This document shows positions 8,330-16,346 of a stretch of DNA of 64,000 nucleotides, piece by piece. Each line of letters starts with the position of its first letter. Within the stretch, counting starts at the first letter, position 1. The notes beneath the pieces are model-generated. The model saw nothing but the letters and a program-made list of their open reading frames with translations. It had not been told where the DNA came from and searched no databases. Where the stretch lies: the NCBI RefSeq assembly GCF_012328925.1, contig NZ_JAAXLS010000002.1:62001-126000 (forward strand). The letters are read 5' to 3'. Both the position numbers and the translations under genes were made by a program. This DNA comes from Amycolatopsis acididurans. GTDB lineage: Bacteria > Actinomycetota > Actinomycetes > Mycobacteriales > Pseudonocardiaceae.

Positions 8330-9273
8330 TGCGCCGTGGACTGCTCGCGATCCCCATATGTTTTGCCGCGGTAACAGGGCTGTTGGCGAGCAGCCGATCG
8401 CTCGCTGCGGCTGAAGGGGTTGAGTCCGGCGACGACGGTCAGGTGATCGTGACGCCAGTGGACCCGTTTGGCCAGTATGCGCCGCCGCAGGTTGACCTGG
8501 GGGCCCTGTACTCGCACGGCGAGGCACCCGTAAACCGCAGCGGGCCGCAAGCGAAGTCGCGCGGGGTGGGAGCGGGCAGGGGCGGAGCCGGGCCGGCGAA
8601 CATGCCCAGTGGTCTACGCTCGGGCTGCTTCCTGGGCGGGTTCGGTATGGGTGCCCGACCAGGGGGTGGCCCAGCTGGCGGCGGCGCCTTCGGGGTGCGG
8701 TGTCTGCCGGCCGTTCCGGCGGACACCCCGCCCGAGGCATCGGCTCCACTCCCTCCACCGCCGCCGACTCCGGCACAGCTAGCCGCACGAGCCTTCGAGC
8801 AGCTTCGCCTTCCTCTGCCGGTGCCGCGGCATTCGCCAGATGTGCGATTGCCGGATGGACGGGACGCCACGATCGTCGGGGAGAACACCTGGTTGTGGAC
8901 CGACCGCAGCGTCTGGAAACCAGCCGTGCAGAGGGTGCAGGTCGGCCCGGTCTGGGCCGAGGTGACCGCCACCCCGGTGGGCATGACCTTCAACTCCGGC
9001 ACCGGCGGCGCGATGTCGTGCTCTGGGCCGGGCACCCCCTATGACCGCTCGTACGGCTTACATGCGGCCAGCCCGGACTGCGGCTTCGTCTACACCCGCT
9101 CCTCGGTCGGGCTACCGAACGACCAGGCCACGGCGGAATGGGCGATCCAGTGGTCGGTGAGCTGGGTCGGTTCGGACGGCGCCGCAGATGTCGGCGGGGA
9201 TTTCCCGCAGATGAGTTCGCGGGCGACGGCGACGTTCGCGGTCGCCGAGGTGCAGGCGCTGCGCGCGAACTGA
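8329..9273 (+). CDS. secreted Gly/Pro-rich protein of the Tad locus
   Basis: The 314-aa protein has an N-terminal signal peptide (LLAIPICFAAVTGLLASSRS). A Gly-rich low-complexity region (about 75-130) and a polyproline stretch (LPPPPPTPAQ) lead to a globular C-terminal domain. That domain is rich in Trp and Thr, with TWLWTDRSVWKP, MSCSGPGTPYD and CGFVYTRSSVG. It is similar in layout to actinobacterial exported proteins found beside Tad genes. It could be a surface or pilus-associated component, but no catalytic motif is visible. GTG 8323 is a possible alternative start. Confidence 0.65.
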   Translation: MRRGLLAIPICFAAVTGLLASSRSLAAAEGVESGDDGQVIVTPVDPFGQYAPPQVDLGALYSHGEAPVNRSGPQAKSRGVGAGRGGAGPANMPSGLRSGCFLGGFGMGARPGGGPAGGGAFGVRCLPAVPADTPPEASAPLPPPPPTPAQLAARAFEQLRLPLPVPRHSPDVRLPDGRDATIVGENTWLWTDRSVWKPAVQRVQVGPVWAEVTATPVGMTFNSGTGGAMSCSGPGTPYDRSYGLHAASPDCGFVYTRSSVGLPNDQATAEWAIQWSVSWVGSDGAADVGGDFPQMSSRATATFAVAEVQALRAN

Positions 9274-9284
9274 CGAGCAGGATT

Positions 9285-9314
9285 TTGACAACCGCATTCT
9301 GCGACGTATCGGTT
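9285..9314 (+). promoter_or_regulatory. candidate internal promoter before the second SAF gene
   Basis: The only gap of size inside the Tad cluster (9274-9374) contains TTGACA at 9285-9290 and a weak TATCGG at 9307-9312 (16-bp spacer). It also has two imperfect direct repeats built on TTCTGCG. The 13-mer CGCATTCTGCGAC at 9293-9305 occurs again at 19737-19749 inside a hairpin. This is suggestive only. Confidence 0.35.
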
Positions 9315-9374
9315 TCTCGCGTTCTGCGGACATAACGGCAACAACTTTTCTGGAATGGGGAGGGAGTGACCCCA

Positions 9375-10073
9375 GTGGGTACTGCTGTGTCTTTTTCCCG
9401 GCCGCCGCAGCCGCGCAGCGGCGACTCGGTGGCTGCGGACCAGCCCGACGGCGGCGCTGGTCCGCGGGTGCCGCGGCGGCGCCGCTGGTGGCTGCTGGGC
9501 GTCGCGGTGGCGCTGGCCGCGGTGGTCGCGTACGGCAACTGCGCGCTGATCGCGGGTCAGGACGAGCGGGTCGAGGTGTTGGTGCTGACTCGGGATGTGG
9601 GCTGGGGCCAGCGGATCGGTGAGGGCGATCTCGGCGTGGCCAAGGCGGTCCCGGACCAGGCGCTGGCCTCCGTCTCCGCCAGCGACCGAGCAGGGGTGGT
9701 CGGCCAGGTCACGCGCTCGACGCTGCCCGCGGGCACCATGCTTGCCCCCGGCCAGCTCACCGCCCAACCGGTTCCCGGGCCGGGCGAACGCCTCGTCGGG
9801 TTGCCGGTCAAGCCGGGGCACCTGCCCGCACGCGGGTTGGCGCCCGGTGACCTGGTCCAGGTGATCCCGGTTGCGGGTGGCACGGGCACCGATGGGAGCC
9901 AAGCCACGGCGAGCGCGGCCGGGCCGTTTCGGGCGCGGGTGCTCGGAGTTGGCCCGCCGGACTCCACTGGCACGGTCACGGTCGATGTCCTGGTCGGCGC
10001 GGACACCGCGCAGGCCGCAAGCAGCGCCGCCGCGGGCCAGGTGGTCCTGGTCCAGCTCGGCCCCGGCGCCTAG
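9375..10073 (+). CDS. SAF-domain protein, CpaB/RcpC-like (second copy)
   Basis: The protein of about 232 aa has a proline-rich cytoplasmic head, a membrane segment after PRRRRWW (WLLGVAVALAAVVAYGNCAL), and a SAF domain with VGWGQRIGEGDL and LPAGTMLAPGQL. A C-terminal beta-rich part has GLAPGDLVQVIPV. Start GTG 9375 lies ten bases from GGAGGG; GTG 9366 is too close to it. Known CpaB/RcpC proteins support Flp pilus assembly. It precedes the CpaE/TadA/TadB/TadC block by 40 bp. Confidence 0.8.
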   Translation: MGTAVSFSRPPQPRSGDSVAADQPDGGAGPRVPRRRRWWLLGVAVALAAVVAYGNCALIAGQDERVEVLVLTRDVGWGQRIGEGDLGVAKAVPDQALASVSASDRAGVVGQVTRSTLPAGTMLAPGQLTAQPVPGPGERLVGLPVKPGHLPARGLAPGDLVQVIPVAGGTGTDGSQATASAAGPFRARVLGVGPPDSTGTVTVDVLVGADTAQAASSAAAGQVVLVQLGPGA

Positions 10074-10112
10074 GAGCAACTGCTGTCTGGAAGGGCGGTG
10101 AGGGTGTTGGCA

Positions 10113-10940
10113 ATGATCACGATCGTCTCCGGCAAGGGAGCACCCGGCGCGACCACGACGCTGGCCGCGCTGGCCGCGGCTTGGCCCGCGCCGGTGCTGC
10201 TGGCCGATTGCGACCCGGCCGGGGGTGACCTCGCGCCAGGTTGGCTGGGCCAGTGGGTCGTGGACGGCACGATCCGCACCGATCTCGGTGTGCTCTCCCA
10301 CGCCACGGCGACCCGGCACGCGACGGCGGGCGACCCGGCCACCCTGCTCGACCACGCGCAGCAGGTACCTCCGGCCCGGCACGTCGGCCTGCTGGCCGGG
10401 CTGGGTTCGCCGGGCCAGCACGCCGCGGTCGGCACCGCAGGGTGGACGCGGCTGACCGCGGCGCTGGCCGCATTCAAGACCACGTCCGGTCACCCGGCCG
10501 ATGCGCTGGTCGACCTCGGCCGCTACAGCGCGCTGACCCCGTGGCCGCTGCTGCTGGCCGCCGACCTGGTGCTGGTGGCGGTACGCCCGACCCAGCGGCA
10601 CATCCTGGCCGCGCGCCCGCTGCTGGCCGAACTCGCCGAGCGGATCGTCCCGCAGCGGCTCGGGTTGGCGGTGTGCGCCACGACGCCGGCGGGCAGCCGG
10701 GAGGTCCGCGCGGCGCTGGGCCGGGAGGCGGGCGTGCAGGTCGCTTTCGATGCGCGAGCAGCGGCGGTGTTCTCCGACGGCGCCGACGCCGGTGCGCTGC
10801 CGCGCCGGTCGCCGTTGCTGCACAGTGCGCGCCGCGCGGCCCGCCGTTTGCACGGCACCTACCACCACTACACCACGGCGGAACTGCGCGCACCGGCGGC
10901 GCCGGTGTCGCCGAGCGTGCTCACCGGAGGATCTCAATGA
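10113..10940 (+). CDS. CpaE/TadZ-like P-loop ATPase
   Basis: The protein of about 275 aa opens with ITIVSGKGAPGATTT, a MinD/ParA-type deviant Walker A. This is followed by LLADCDPAGGDL (the switch I/Walker A' region). The class positions the Tad machinery at the membrane or pole. ATG 10113 puts the Walker A at the extreme N-terminus as in relatives; GTG 10098 and 10104 are alternatives. Its stop overlaps the TadA start (ATGA). No N-terminal receiver domain is present, unlike Caulobacter CpaE. Confidence 0.85.
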   Translation: MITIVSGKGAPGATTTLAALAAAWPAPVLLADCDPAGGDLAPGWLGQWVVDGTIRTDLGVLSHATATRHATAGDPATLLDHAQQVPPARHVGLLAGLGSPGQHAAVGTAGWTRLTAALAAFKTTSGHPADALVDLGRYSALTPWPLLLAADLVLVAVRPTQRHILAARPLLAELAERIVPQRLGLAVCATTPAGSREVRAALGREAGVQVAFDARAAAVFSDGADAGALPRRSPLLHSARRAARRLHGTYHHYTTAELRAPAAPVSPSVLTGGSQ

Positions 10941-12403
10941 CGTTGCCACACAACGGGTACCGCCCCGCCACCGGCCCCACCGCCTTCCGAGGTCCGGCCA
11001 ATCCGGCACCGCAGGACGGTGCCGTGGGCGGGTTCCTGGACCCGCACGCTGTAAGGGAAATCCGGGAGTCGGTCGCGGCCCGGCTGGAACGTGTCGCCGC
11101 CGGGGACACGCATCTGGATGCGCCGCTGTCGGTCGTGGAGCAGCAGGCCCGGATGCGGGCCTACGTGGCCGAGGAGGTCACGGCCTGGGTGCAGCGGCGC
11201 GCCGCCGCGGGGCAGGCGCCGCTGTCGGTCGACGACGAGCAGCGGTTGGTGCGCGCGGTGGTGGCCGCGCTGTCTGGGCTGGGCGCGCTGGAGGAGCTGC
11301 TGGAGCGGGAGGACGTGGAGAACATCCACGTGCACGGCTGCGACCACGTCCTGCTGGAACTGGCCGACGGCACAATCGAACAGTGGCCGCATCCGGTCGC
11401 CGACACCGACGCCGAGCTGATCGAGATGCTCGCGGCGATGTTCGCCCGCCAAGGCCAAACTAGCCGGGAATTCAACGCCGGTCGCCCGCTGGGGAACGTG
11501 CGGATTCGGGCCGGTGGCCCGCTCGGCGCCCGAGTGGCGGCGGTGATGGAAGTGAGCGACCGGCCGCGGGTGGCGATCCGCCGCCACCGCCTGGTCGACG
11601 TCGGCTTGGACGACCTGGTCGCGGGCGGCACCCTCGACCCGTTGCTCGCCTCGTTTCTGCGGTCCGCGGTGCGGGCGGGCTGCAACACGGTGGTCTCGGG
11701 TGGCCCCGCTGCGGGGAAGACGACCTTGTTGCGTGCGTTGTGTAGCGAGATCCCCGTCGCCGAGCATGTGGTCACGGTGGAGGAGGAGTACGAGCTCGGC
11801 CTGCACATCGGTCCCCGTCCGTTGGTGACCCCACTGGAAGCCCGGCCGGCGAACTCGGAGGGCAGCGGCGAGATCACCTTGGACGACCTGCTCAAGCAGA
11901 CGCTGCGGCACTCGCCGAGCCGGGTGATCGTCGGCGAAGTTCGCGGCGGAGAAGTCACCGCGATGCTGCGCGCGCTGGGGAACGGGGCGACCGGTGGCAT
12001 GTGCACCCTGCACGCCACCAGTGCGTCGGCGGTGTTCGATCGGATCGCCGCCCTCGGGCAGCTTGCCAATCCACCGCTGGCCATCGACGCAGCGCACCAG
12101 TGGACCGCCTCGGCGATCGACCTGGTCGTGCACGTCGCCCGCACCGACCACGACGACCCGGGCGGCCACCGCCGTGAGCGGTTTGTGTCCGAGGTGATCG
12201 AGGTCGGTTCGGTCGGCGATTTCGGCCGCCCGGACACCATCCGGATCTTCGGGCCGCGCCCAGTGGACGGGCGCGCCGTGCCCGCCTACGCGCCTAGCCG
12301 GGACCTGGTGGAGCGGTTGGAGCGCCACGGTTTCGACTGCACCGGGCTCGACACCGCTGGTGCCTGGCAGGCCGTTGGTGTCTCGGATCGAGGGGGTCTG
12401 TGA
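10937..12403 (+). CDS. tadA: TadA/CpaF secretion ATPase
   Basis: The 488-aa type II/IV secretion ATPase powers Flp pilin assembly from the cytoplasmic side. An N-terminal helical domain is followed by the ATPase core. Visible motifs are Walker A SGGPAAGKTTLLRAL (about 254-268), an Asp/Glu box (VEEEYELGL), Walker B SRVIVGEVRGGEV and a His box (GGMCTLHATSA). ATG 10937 follows GGAGG and overlaps the previous stop. The TadB gene overlaps its end. The length is normal for CpaF of Gram-positive bacteria. Confidence 0.95.
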   Translation: MTLPHNGYRPATGPTAFRGPANPAPQDGAVGGFLDPHAVREIRESVAARLERVAAGDTHLDAPLSVVEQQARMRAYVAEEVTAWVQRRAAAGQAPLSVDDEQRLVRAVVAALSGLGALEELLEREDVENIHVHGCDHVLLELADGTIEQWPHPVADTDAELIEMLAAMFARQGQTSREFNAGRPLGNVRIRAGGPLGARVAAVMEVSDRPRVAIRRHRLVDVGLDDLVAGGTLDPLLASFLRSAVRAGCNTVVSGGPAAGKTTLLRALCSEIPVAEHVVTVEEEYELGLHIGPRPLVTPLEARPANSEGSGEITLDDLLKQTLRHSPSRVIVGEVRGGEVTAMLRALGNGATGGMCTLHATSASAVFDRIAALGQLANPPLAIDAAHQWTASAIDLVVHVARTDHDDPGGHRRERFVSEVIEVGSVGDFGRPDTIRIFGPRPVDGRAVPAYAPSRDLVERLERHGFDCTGLDTAGAWQAVGVSDRGGL

Positions 12404-13326
12404 TGACGGGGCTGTGGCCGGGGCTGCTCGGCATCCTTGCCGTGGGGGCGGTCGCCTGCGCGGTCGCCGCGTTTGTCCCGCACGGGGAGTCTGCTCGAGG
12501 ATCCACGCGCCGGGAGCTGAACTGGCGGGTGCTGGCTGTTCGGCTGCCGTTGCGGCGGGTTCTGGTCGCGGTGGCCGCGGGTGTGGGGGTGTGGTGGGCC
12601 ACGAGCTGGCCGGTCGCCGCGGTCCTGGCCACGGCCGCGGTGATTGCGGTGCCGATCCTGGCGCGCGGACACGACGCACAGTGTGTCATTGCGCGGCTGG
12701 ATGCGTTGGCGAGCTGGGCGCGGCGCCTGGCCGACGTGCTGGCCTCCGGTGCCGGGGGCGTGGAGCAGGCGATCGCCAGCTCGGCCCGCACGGCCCCCGA
12801 GGCGCTGGCCACGGAGGTGGAGACGCTGGGGGTGCGGCTGCGCACCCGCGGCCTGGAACCAGCGCTGCGGGCGTTCGCCGAGGACGTCGGCGATGAGGCC
12901 GCCGACGAGGTGGTCCTGGCGCTGATCTTGCGCGCCCGTGCGGGCGGACGCGGCCTGGTTGACGTCCTCAACGGCAAGGCCCGCGCGCTGGAGGCCGAGG
13001 TGGTGGCGCGCCGGGACATCGAGGCCGACCGTGCGAAACCCCGTACCGATGTGCGCGCGATCCTTGGCATCACCGCGGTCTTGGTGGCCGGGTTGGTGGT
13101 GTTCGCGCGTGAGTTCCTCACTCCATTTGATGGCGTGCTGGGTCAAGTGGTGATGGCGGGGATCGCCGGTCTGCTCGGTGCATCCGGGTGGTGGATGCAC
13201 CTGCTGACCCGCACTCGCCGTCCGGCTCGATTACTCGGCACGGCGTCGCGCACCCCGGTCGGCGCGCCGACACCGAAGCGGCGGCTGGCCGCAGCCTCCC
13301 ACCCCGAGGAGGTGGTGTCACGATGA
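12400..13326 (+). CDS. tadB: TadB inner-membrane platform protein
   Basis: The protein of about 307 aa has two N-terminal membrane segments, a cytoplasmic type II secretion F domain with ASWARRLADVLASGAGGVEQAI and RARAGGRGLVDVLN, and two C-terminal membrane segments. This is the standard TadB layout. TadB and TadC together form the membrane platform on which TadA acts. The start overlaps the TadA stop and the TadC start overlaps its own stop, so the three are translationally coupled. Confidence 0.92.
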   Translation: MMTGLWPGLLGILAVGAVACAVAAFVPHGESARGSTRRELNWRVLAVRLPLRRVLVAVAAGVGVWWATSWPVAAVLATAAVIAVPILARGHDAQCVIARLDALASWARRLADVLASGAGGVEQAIASSARTAPEALATEVETLGVRLRTRGLEPALRAFAEDVGDEAADEVVLALILRARAGGRGLVDVLNGKARALEAEVVARRDIEADRAKPRTDVRAILGITAVLVAGLVVFAREFLTPFDGVLGQVVMAGIAGLLGASGWWMHLLTRTRRPARLLGTASRTPVGAPTPKRRLAAASHPEEVVSR

Positions 13327-14228
13327 GCCCTGGACTCACTGTCGCCGGGCTGGGCGCGCTCGCTGGGCTCGCGATGGTGTGCGTGATCCTGGCGCTGCTT
13401 CGCCCGGCCACGGTCAACCTGGCCGCCGCGATCGCCGAGCTGGACGACCGCGCCGCCCGCCACGCCGAAGGCGCTGCCCCGAGAAGCCGCTGGTCGACCC
13501 GACTCGAGCGACTCGCCAGCTACTCGGCTCGGTCGTCGAGCCGCTGGTGGGGCATCCCCACCGCCGACCTCGACATCCTCAACCACACCCCGGAGCGCTA
13601 TGTCGCTCGCCGCCTGGCCTGGGCCGCCGGCGCCGCCACGGGCGTCCTCGTCCTGGTGGGGCTGGCATGGGTCGGCGGCCTCGGCCTCCCCATCACGGTG
13701 GTCGTGCTGGCGGCCGTGCTCGCCGCGATGGCGGGGTCGGTGGTGCCGATGCTCTCCGTGCGGGAGGACGCCGGACAGGCGCGGGAGGAGTTCCGCCGGG
13801 CCACCGCCGCCTACCTCGATCTGGTCGCCCAGGAACGCGCGACCGGACGCGCCCCGAGCCAGGCTCTCGCCGAAGCCGCCGCCGTCGGTGACTCGTGGGT
13901 GTTCGCCCGGATCAGCCGCACGCTCGGCCGCGCCCTGCGCGCCGGACACACTCCCTGGGTTGCCTTGTCCCGCTTGGGGAAGCGGATGGGCGTGGTCGAA
14001 CTCGCGGACCTGGCTGACATTCTCGCCACTGCCGCCGATGGCGCCGCGATCTACACCACCCTGCTCGCCAAAGCCGGTGCGCTGCGTTCCGCCGCTCTGG
14101 CCGGGGACAAGGCCGACGCCAACGCCCGCTCCCAACGCCTCGCCCTGCCGGTGGCGCTGCTGCTGGTCGCGTTCCTGCTGCTGGCGATCTTCCCGGCGCT
14201 CATCCGCCTTTTGACCGGGGCCGCCTAG
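13323..14228 (+). CDS. tadC: TadC inner-membrane platform protein
   Basis: The 301-aa protein has paired membrane segments at about 5-25 and 100-145. A type II secretion F domain in the centre (EFRRATAAYLDLVAQERATG, GHTPWVALSRLGKRMGV) is followed by a C-terminal hydrophobic anchor (ALLLVAFLLLAIFPALI). The start at ATG 13323 is preceded by GGAGG and overlaps the TadB stop. It is the partner of TadB in the Tad platform. Confidence 0.92.
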   Translation: MSPGLTVAGLGALAGLAMVCVILALLRPATVNLAAAIAELDDRAARHAEGAAPRSRWSTRLERLASYSARSSSRWWGIPTADLDILNHTPERYVARRLAWAAGAATGVLVLVGLAWVGGLGLPITVVVLAAVLAAMAGSVVPMLSVREDAGQAREEFRRATAAYLDLVAQERATGRAPSQALAEAAAVGDSWVFARISRTLGRALRAGHTPWVALSRLGKRMGVVELADLADILATAADGAAIYTTLLAKAGALRSAALAGDKADANARSQRLALPVALLLVAFLLLAIFPALIRLLTGAA

Positions 14229-14301
14229 CCGGAGCCACTACGAAGAAAAGCCGTTGCGGGACAACGTATCCCCGCCACTGGAGCGAAGGAGTTGACCTCG
14301 G

Positions 14302-14580
14302 ATGTCCAACACCATCCACCACACTATCCGCATCGTGGCCGGAGCGCGCCACCACTACGTGCGCCTGGGACTCGCGCTGACCGGGCTGCTATTCGCCTGC
14401 GCCAACGGTCTCGACACCCGGTGGGCGCGGATGCGCGCCTGCGGGGACCGGGGATCGGAATCTGTGGAGAAGGCCGTGCTGGTGGCCATTGGCCTGGCTG
14501 TGGCAGTCGGGCTGGGGTTCGCGATCCGCACCCTGGTCGTCCAACTTCAAGGCCAGTACAAACCTCCCACCCAGCCGTGA
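14302..14580 (+). CDS. Flp-type prepilin
   Basis: This 92-aa protein ends in a class IVb pilin segment. The motif DRG, then SESVEKAVLVAIGLAVAVG, gives a prepilin cleavage Gly followed by Glu at +5 and a hydrophobic helix. The mature pilin would be only about 40 aa, typical of Flp pilins. The leader is longer than usual (about 50 aa) and includes a hydrophobic stretch (LGLALTGLLFACANG), which is odd. It follows TadC after a 73-bp gap with GAAGGAG upstream, as expected for the abundant major pilin. Confidence 0.82.
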   Translation: MSNTIHHTIRIVAGARHHYVRLGLALTGLLFACANGLDTRWARMRACGDRGSESVEKAVLVAIGLAVAVGLGFAIRTLVVQLQGQYKPPTQP

Positions 14581-14627
14581 TCACCCGCCCCGCCTCGTCG
14601 TGGAGTCAACAGATCGGAGGAACGAGG

Positions 14628-15068
14628 ATGGCTACGACCCAGGAGATCGAACGTCGTGTCGCCGAGGCTGATGCCGCCCGCAGCGCGCAGCGATCCGCTG
14701 CGGCACAACGGATCGGCGAACTCGCCCAGCGCCGGGCCACGGTCGCGGAACAACTGGGCGACATCGAGCGGGAACTCGGCGAGGCGCTCGCCCAGGCACG
14801 CGACGTCATCGGCATCGACGAGCTGGCACGGTTCACCGACGTCCCCGCCGCGGATCTCACCCGATGGCTGGGCAGCCGGAAATCCAGCCGCCCCCAGCGA
14901 AAGACACCGAAGCCCACAGGGGACGCGTCGGGCGTGAAGAACGCTGCGAGGCGGGAACCGTCCACACGAGAAGCCCAAGCGGGCCAGACATCCGCCCCCA
15001 CTGGAGCTCCCGCGCCCGGCGACGGCACTGTCAACACGGCCGAGCCGGTCACCGCGGAGGTGGGGTGA
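14628..15068 (+). CDS. coiled-coil protein of the Tad locus
   Basis: The 146-aa soluble protein has its N-terminal 75 residues as a strongly heptad-like, charged helix (IERRVAEADAARSAQ, AEQLGDIERELGEALAQA). The C-terminal 65 residues are low-complexity and rich in Pro, Ala and Lys. There is no signal peptide or membrane segment. The ATG has GGAGGAACGAGG upstream. It overlaps the following pseudopilin start. Its function is unknown; a scaffold or adaptor role for the pilus machine would be inference only. Confidence 0.65.
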   Translation: MATTQEIERRVAEADAARSAQRSAAAQRIGELAQRRATVAEQLGDIERELGEALAQARDVIGIDELARFTDVPAADLTRWLGSRKSSRPQRKTPKPTGDASGVKNAARREPSTREAQAGQTSAPTGAPAPGDGTVNTAEPVTAEVG

Positions 15069-15484
15069 TGCTGCGGGGCCCTCTGGGCGAGGACACCGGG
15101 TCGGAGTCGGTGGGGTTGGCCGTGCTGTTCCCGATCGTGCTGCTGCTGATCTTATCGGCTGTGCAGGGCGGGGTGTGGTGGTACGCACACGCCGTCGTCG
15201 CCCAGGCCGCGCAGGCAGGCGTCGACGCCGGGCGTCCGGTCCGTGCCACGACCACCACGGCGACCGAGGCCGCGCGCTCGTTCACCACCCGTGCCGGGAG
15301 CGGCGTCCTCACTGCTGTCGAGGTGCAGGCGGCGGTCACCGTCGAGACCGTCGAGGTCACGGTCTCGGGCACCGCGCCTCGCGTGCTCCCGATTCCGGGC
15401 CTGGATATCCGCGTCGAAGCCAGCGCGCAGGCAAGCAAGGAGCGGTGGACCACGCCGCTGGCCGCCGCTGGCGGTGGCTCGTGA
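15068..15484 (+). CDS. TadE-like pseudopilin
   Basis: The 138-aa protein has a short leader, the motif TGSESVGLAVLFPIVLLLIL and a periplasmic-type domain. The general form is that of TadE pseudopilins processed by the A24 peptidase. The residue at +5 from the predicted cleavage Gly is Gly, not the usual Glu, so processing may be altered. It starts within the stop of the coiled-coil gene and overlaps the next gene. Confidence 0.75.
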   Translation: MLRGPLGEDTGSESVGLAVLFPIVLLLILSAVQGGVWWYAHAVVAQAAQAGVDAGRPVRATTTTATEAARSFTTRAGSGVLTAVEVQAAVTVETVEVTVSGTAPRVLPIPGLDIRVEASAQASKERWTTPLAAAGGGS

Positions 15485-15924
15485 ATTCCCGCCGACGCCA
15501 CGTTCGCCGACGGTGGTGGAGTGATGCGGGCTCGGTCAGCGTCGAGGCCGCCGTGCTCGTGCCTGCCGTGGTCTTGGTCGGGCTGTTGATCGTCGCGGGT
15601 GCCCGTACCTCGTCGGCCCAGCAGGCGGTCGACAACGCCGCCACCGCCGGGGCGCGCGCCGCTTCGATCGCCCGCGGCCCCGCCGCGGCACAGCAGGCCG
15701 GAGGGGCAGTTGCCCGGGAACGGTTGGGGCGCGAGGGCATTACTTGCCGTGACTCCAGTGTGTCCGTCGATGCCAGCCAGATCGCCCTCGGCCGTGCCGG
15801 TCAGGTTCGGGTCCGCGTGACTTGCCGCGTGCCGCTGAGCGATCTCGCCCTCCCGATCCCTGGCGACACCCGCGTCACAGGTGCCTTCACCAGCCCGGCA
15901 GACCCGTACCGGAGCATCCCATGA
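15481..15924 (+). CDS. TadE/TadF-like pseudopilin
   Basis: The 147-aa protein starts at GTG 15481, inside the previous stop. After a basic leader (RRRHVRRRWW) comes DAGSVSVEAAVLVPAVVLVG: cleavage Gly, Glu at +5 and a hydrophobic segment. The remaining 100 residues contain two Cys (ITCRDS, VTCRVPL) that could form a disulfide outside the cell. This is the most canonical of the three pseudopilins here. Confidence 0.8.
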   Translation: MNSRRRHVRRRWWSDAGSVSVEAAVLVPAVVLVGLLIVAGARTSSAQQAVDNAATAGARAASIARGPAAAQQAGGAVARERLGREGITCRDSSVSVDASQIALGRAGQVRVRVTCRVPLSDLALPIPGDTRVTGAFTSPADPYRSIP

Positions 15925-16346
15925 CCGCCCGCGCAACCATTGCCCGTGCGCCGAGGGATGCCGGGTCGGTCAGCGTGATGGTCGCGGTCCTGGTGCCCGC
16001 GCTGCTGTTGGTGTTCGCGTTGGTGGTCGACGGTTCCGCGCGGCTGCGAGCCATCGCCCGCGCCGACGCCGTCGCGGCCGAGGCCGCCCGTGCAGCCAAC
16101 ACGGCCGTGGACACCCGCAGCTCGAACGTCGGGGTCGACACCGTCCACGCGGCCCGCACTGCCGCGGACTACCTCGCCCGCGCTGGGCACCCCGGCCAGG
16201 TCACCATCACCGGCCCCCGCGCTGTCCGCGTGACAGTCACGGTTACCGAGCCCACCACCATCGGCCTGCTCGGCGGCAGCGCGCAGGCTACCGGCACCGC
16301 ACTGGCCCAGCTCGGCGTCGGCACCCGAGACGGCAACCTGCCATGA
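15921..16346 (+). CDS. TadE/TadG-like pseudopilin (Rv3654c-type)
   Basis: The 141-aa protein carries DAGSVSVMVAVLVPALLLVFALVVDG near the N-terminus. This is the TadG/Rv3654c pattern, with Met where Glu is usual at +5. It is followed by an Ala-rich helical part with RADAVAAEAARAAN and a beta-rich C-terminus. ATG 15921 overlaps the previous stop and the next gene starts inside its own stop. It is likely a minor pilin or pilus-length factor. Confidence 0.75.
   Translation: MTARATIARAPRDAGSVSVMVAVLVPALLLVFALVVDGSARLRAIARADAVAAEAARAANTAVDTRSSNVGVDTVHAARTAADYLARAGHPGQVTITGPRAVRVTVTVTEPTTIGLLGGSAQATGTALAQLGVGTRDGNLP

Noticed and set aside
9285..9314. A strong sigma-70 promoter inside the Tad cluster
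   Set aside because: The TTGACA is perfect but the -10 box is poor, so it is listed only as a low-confidence candidate.
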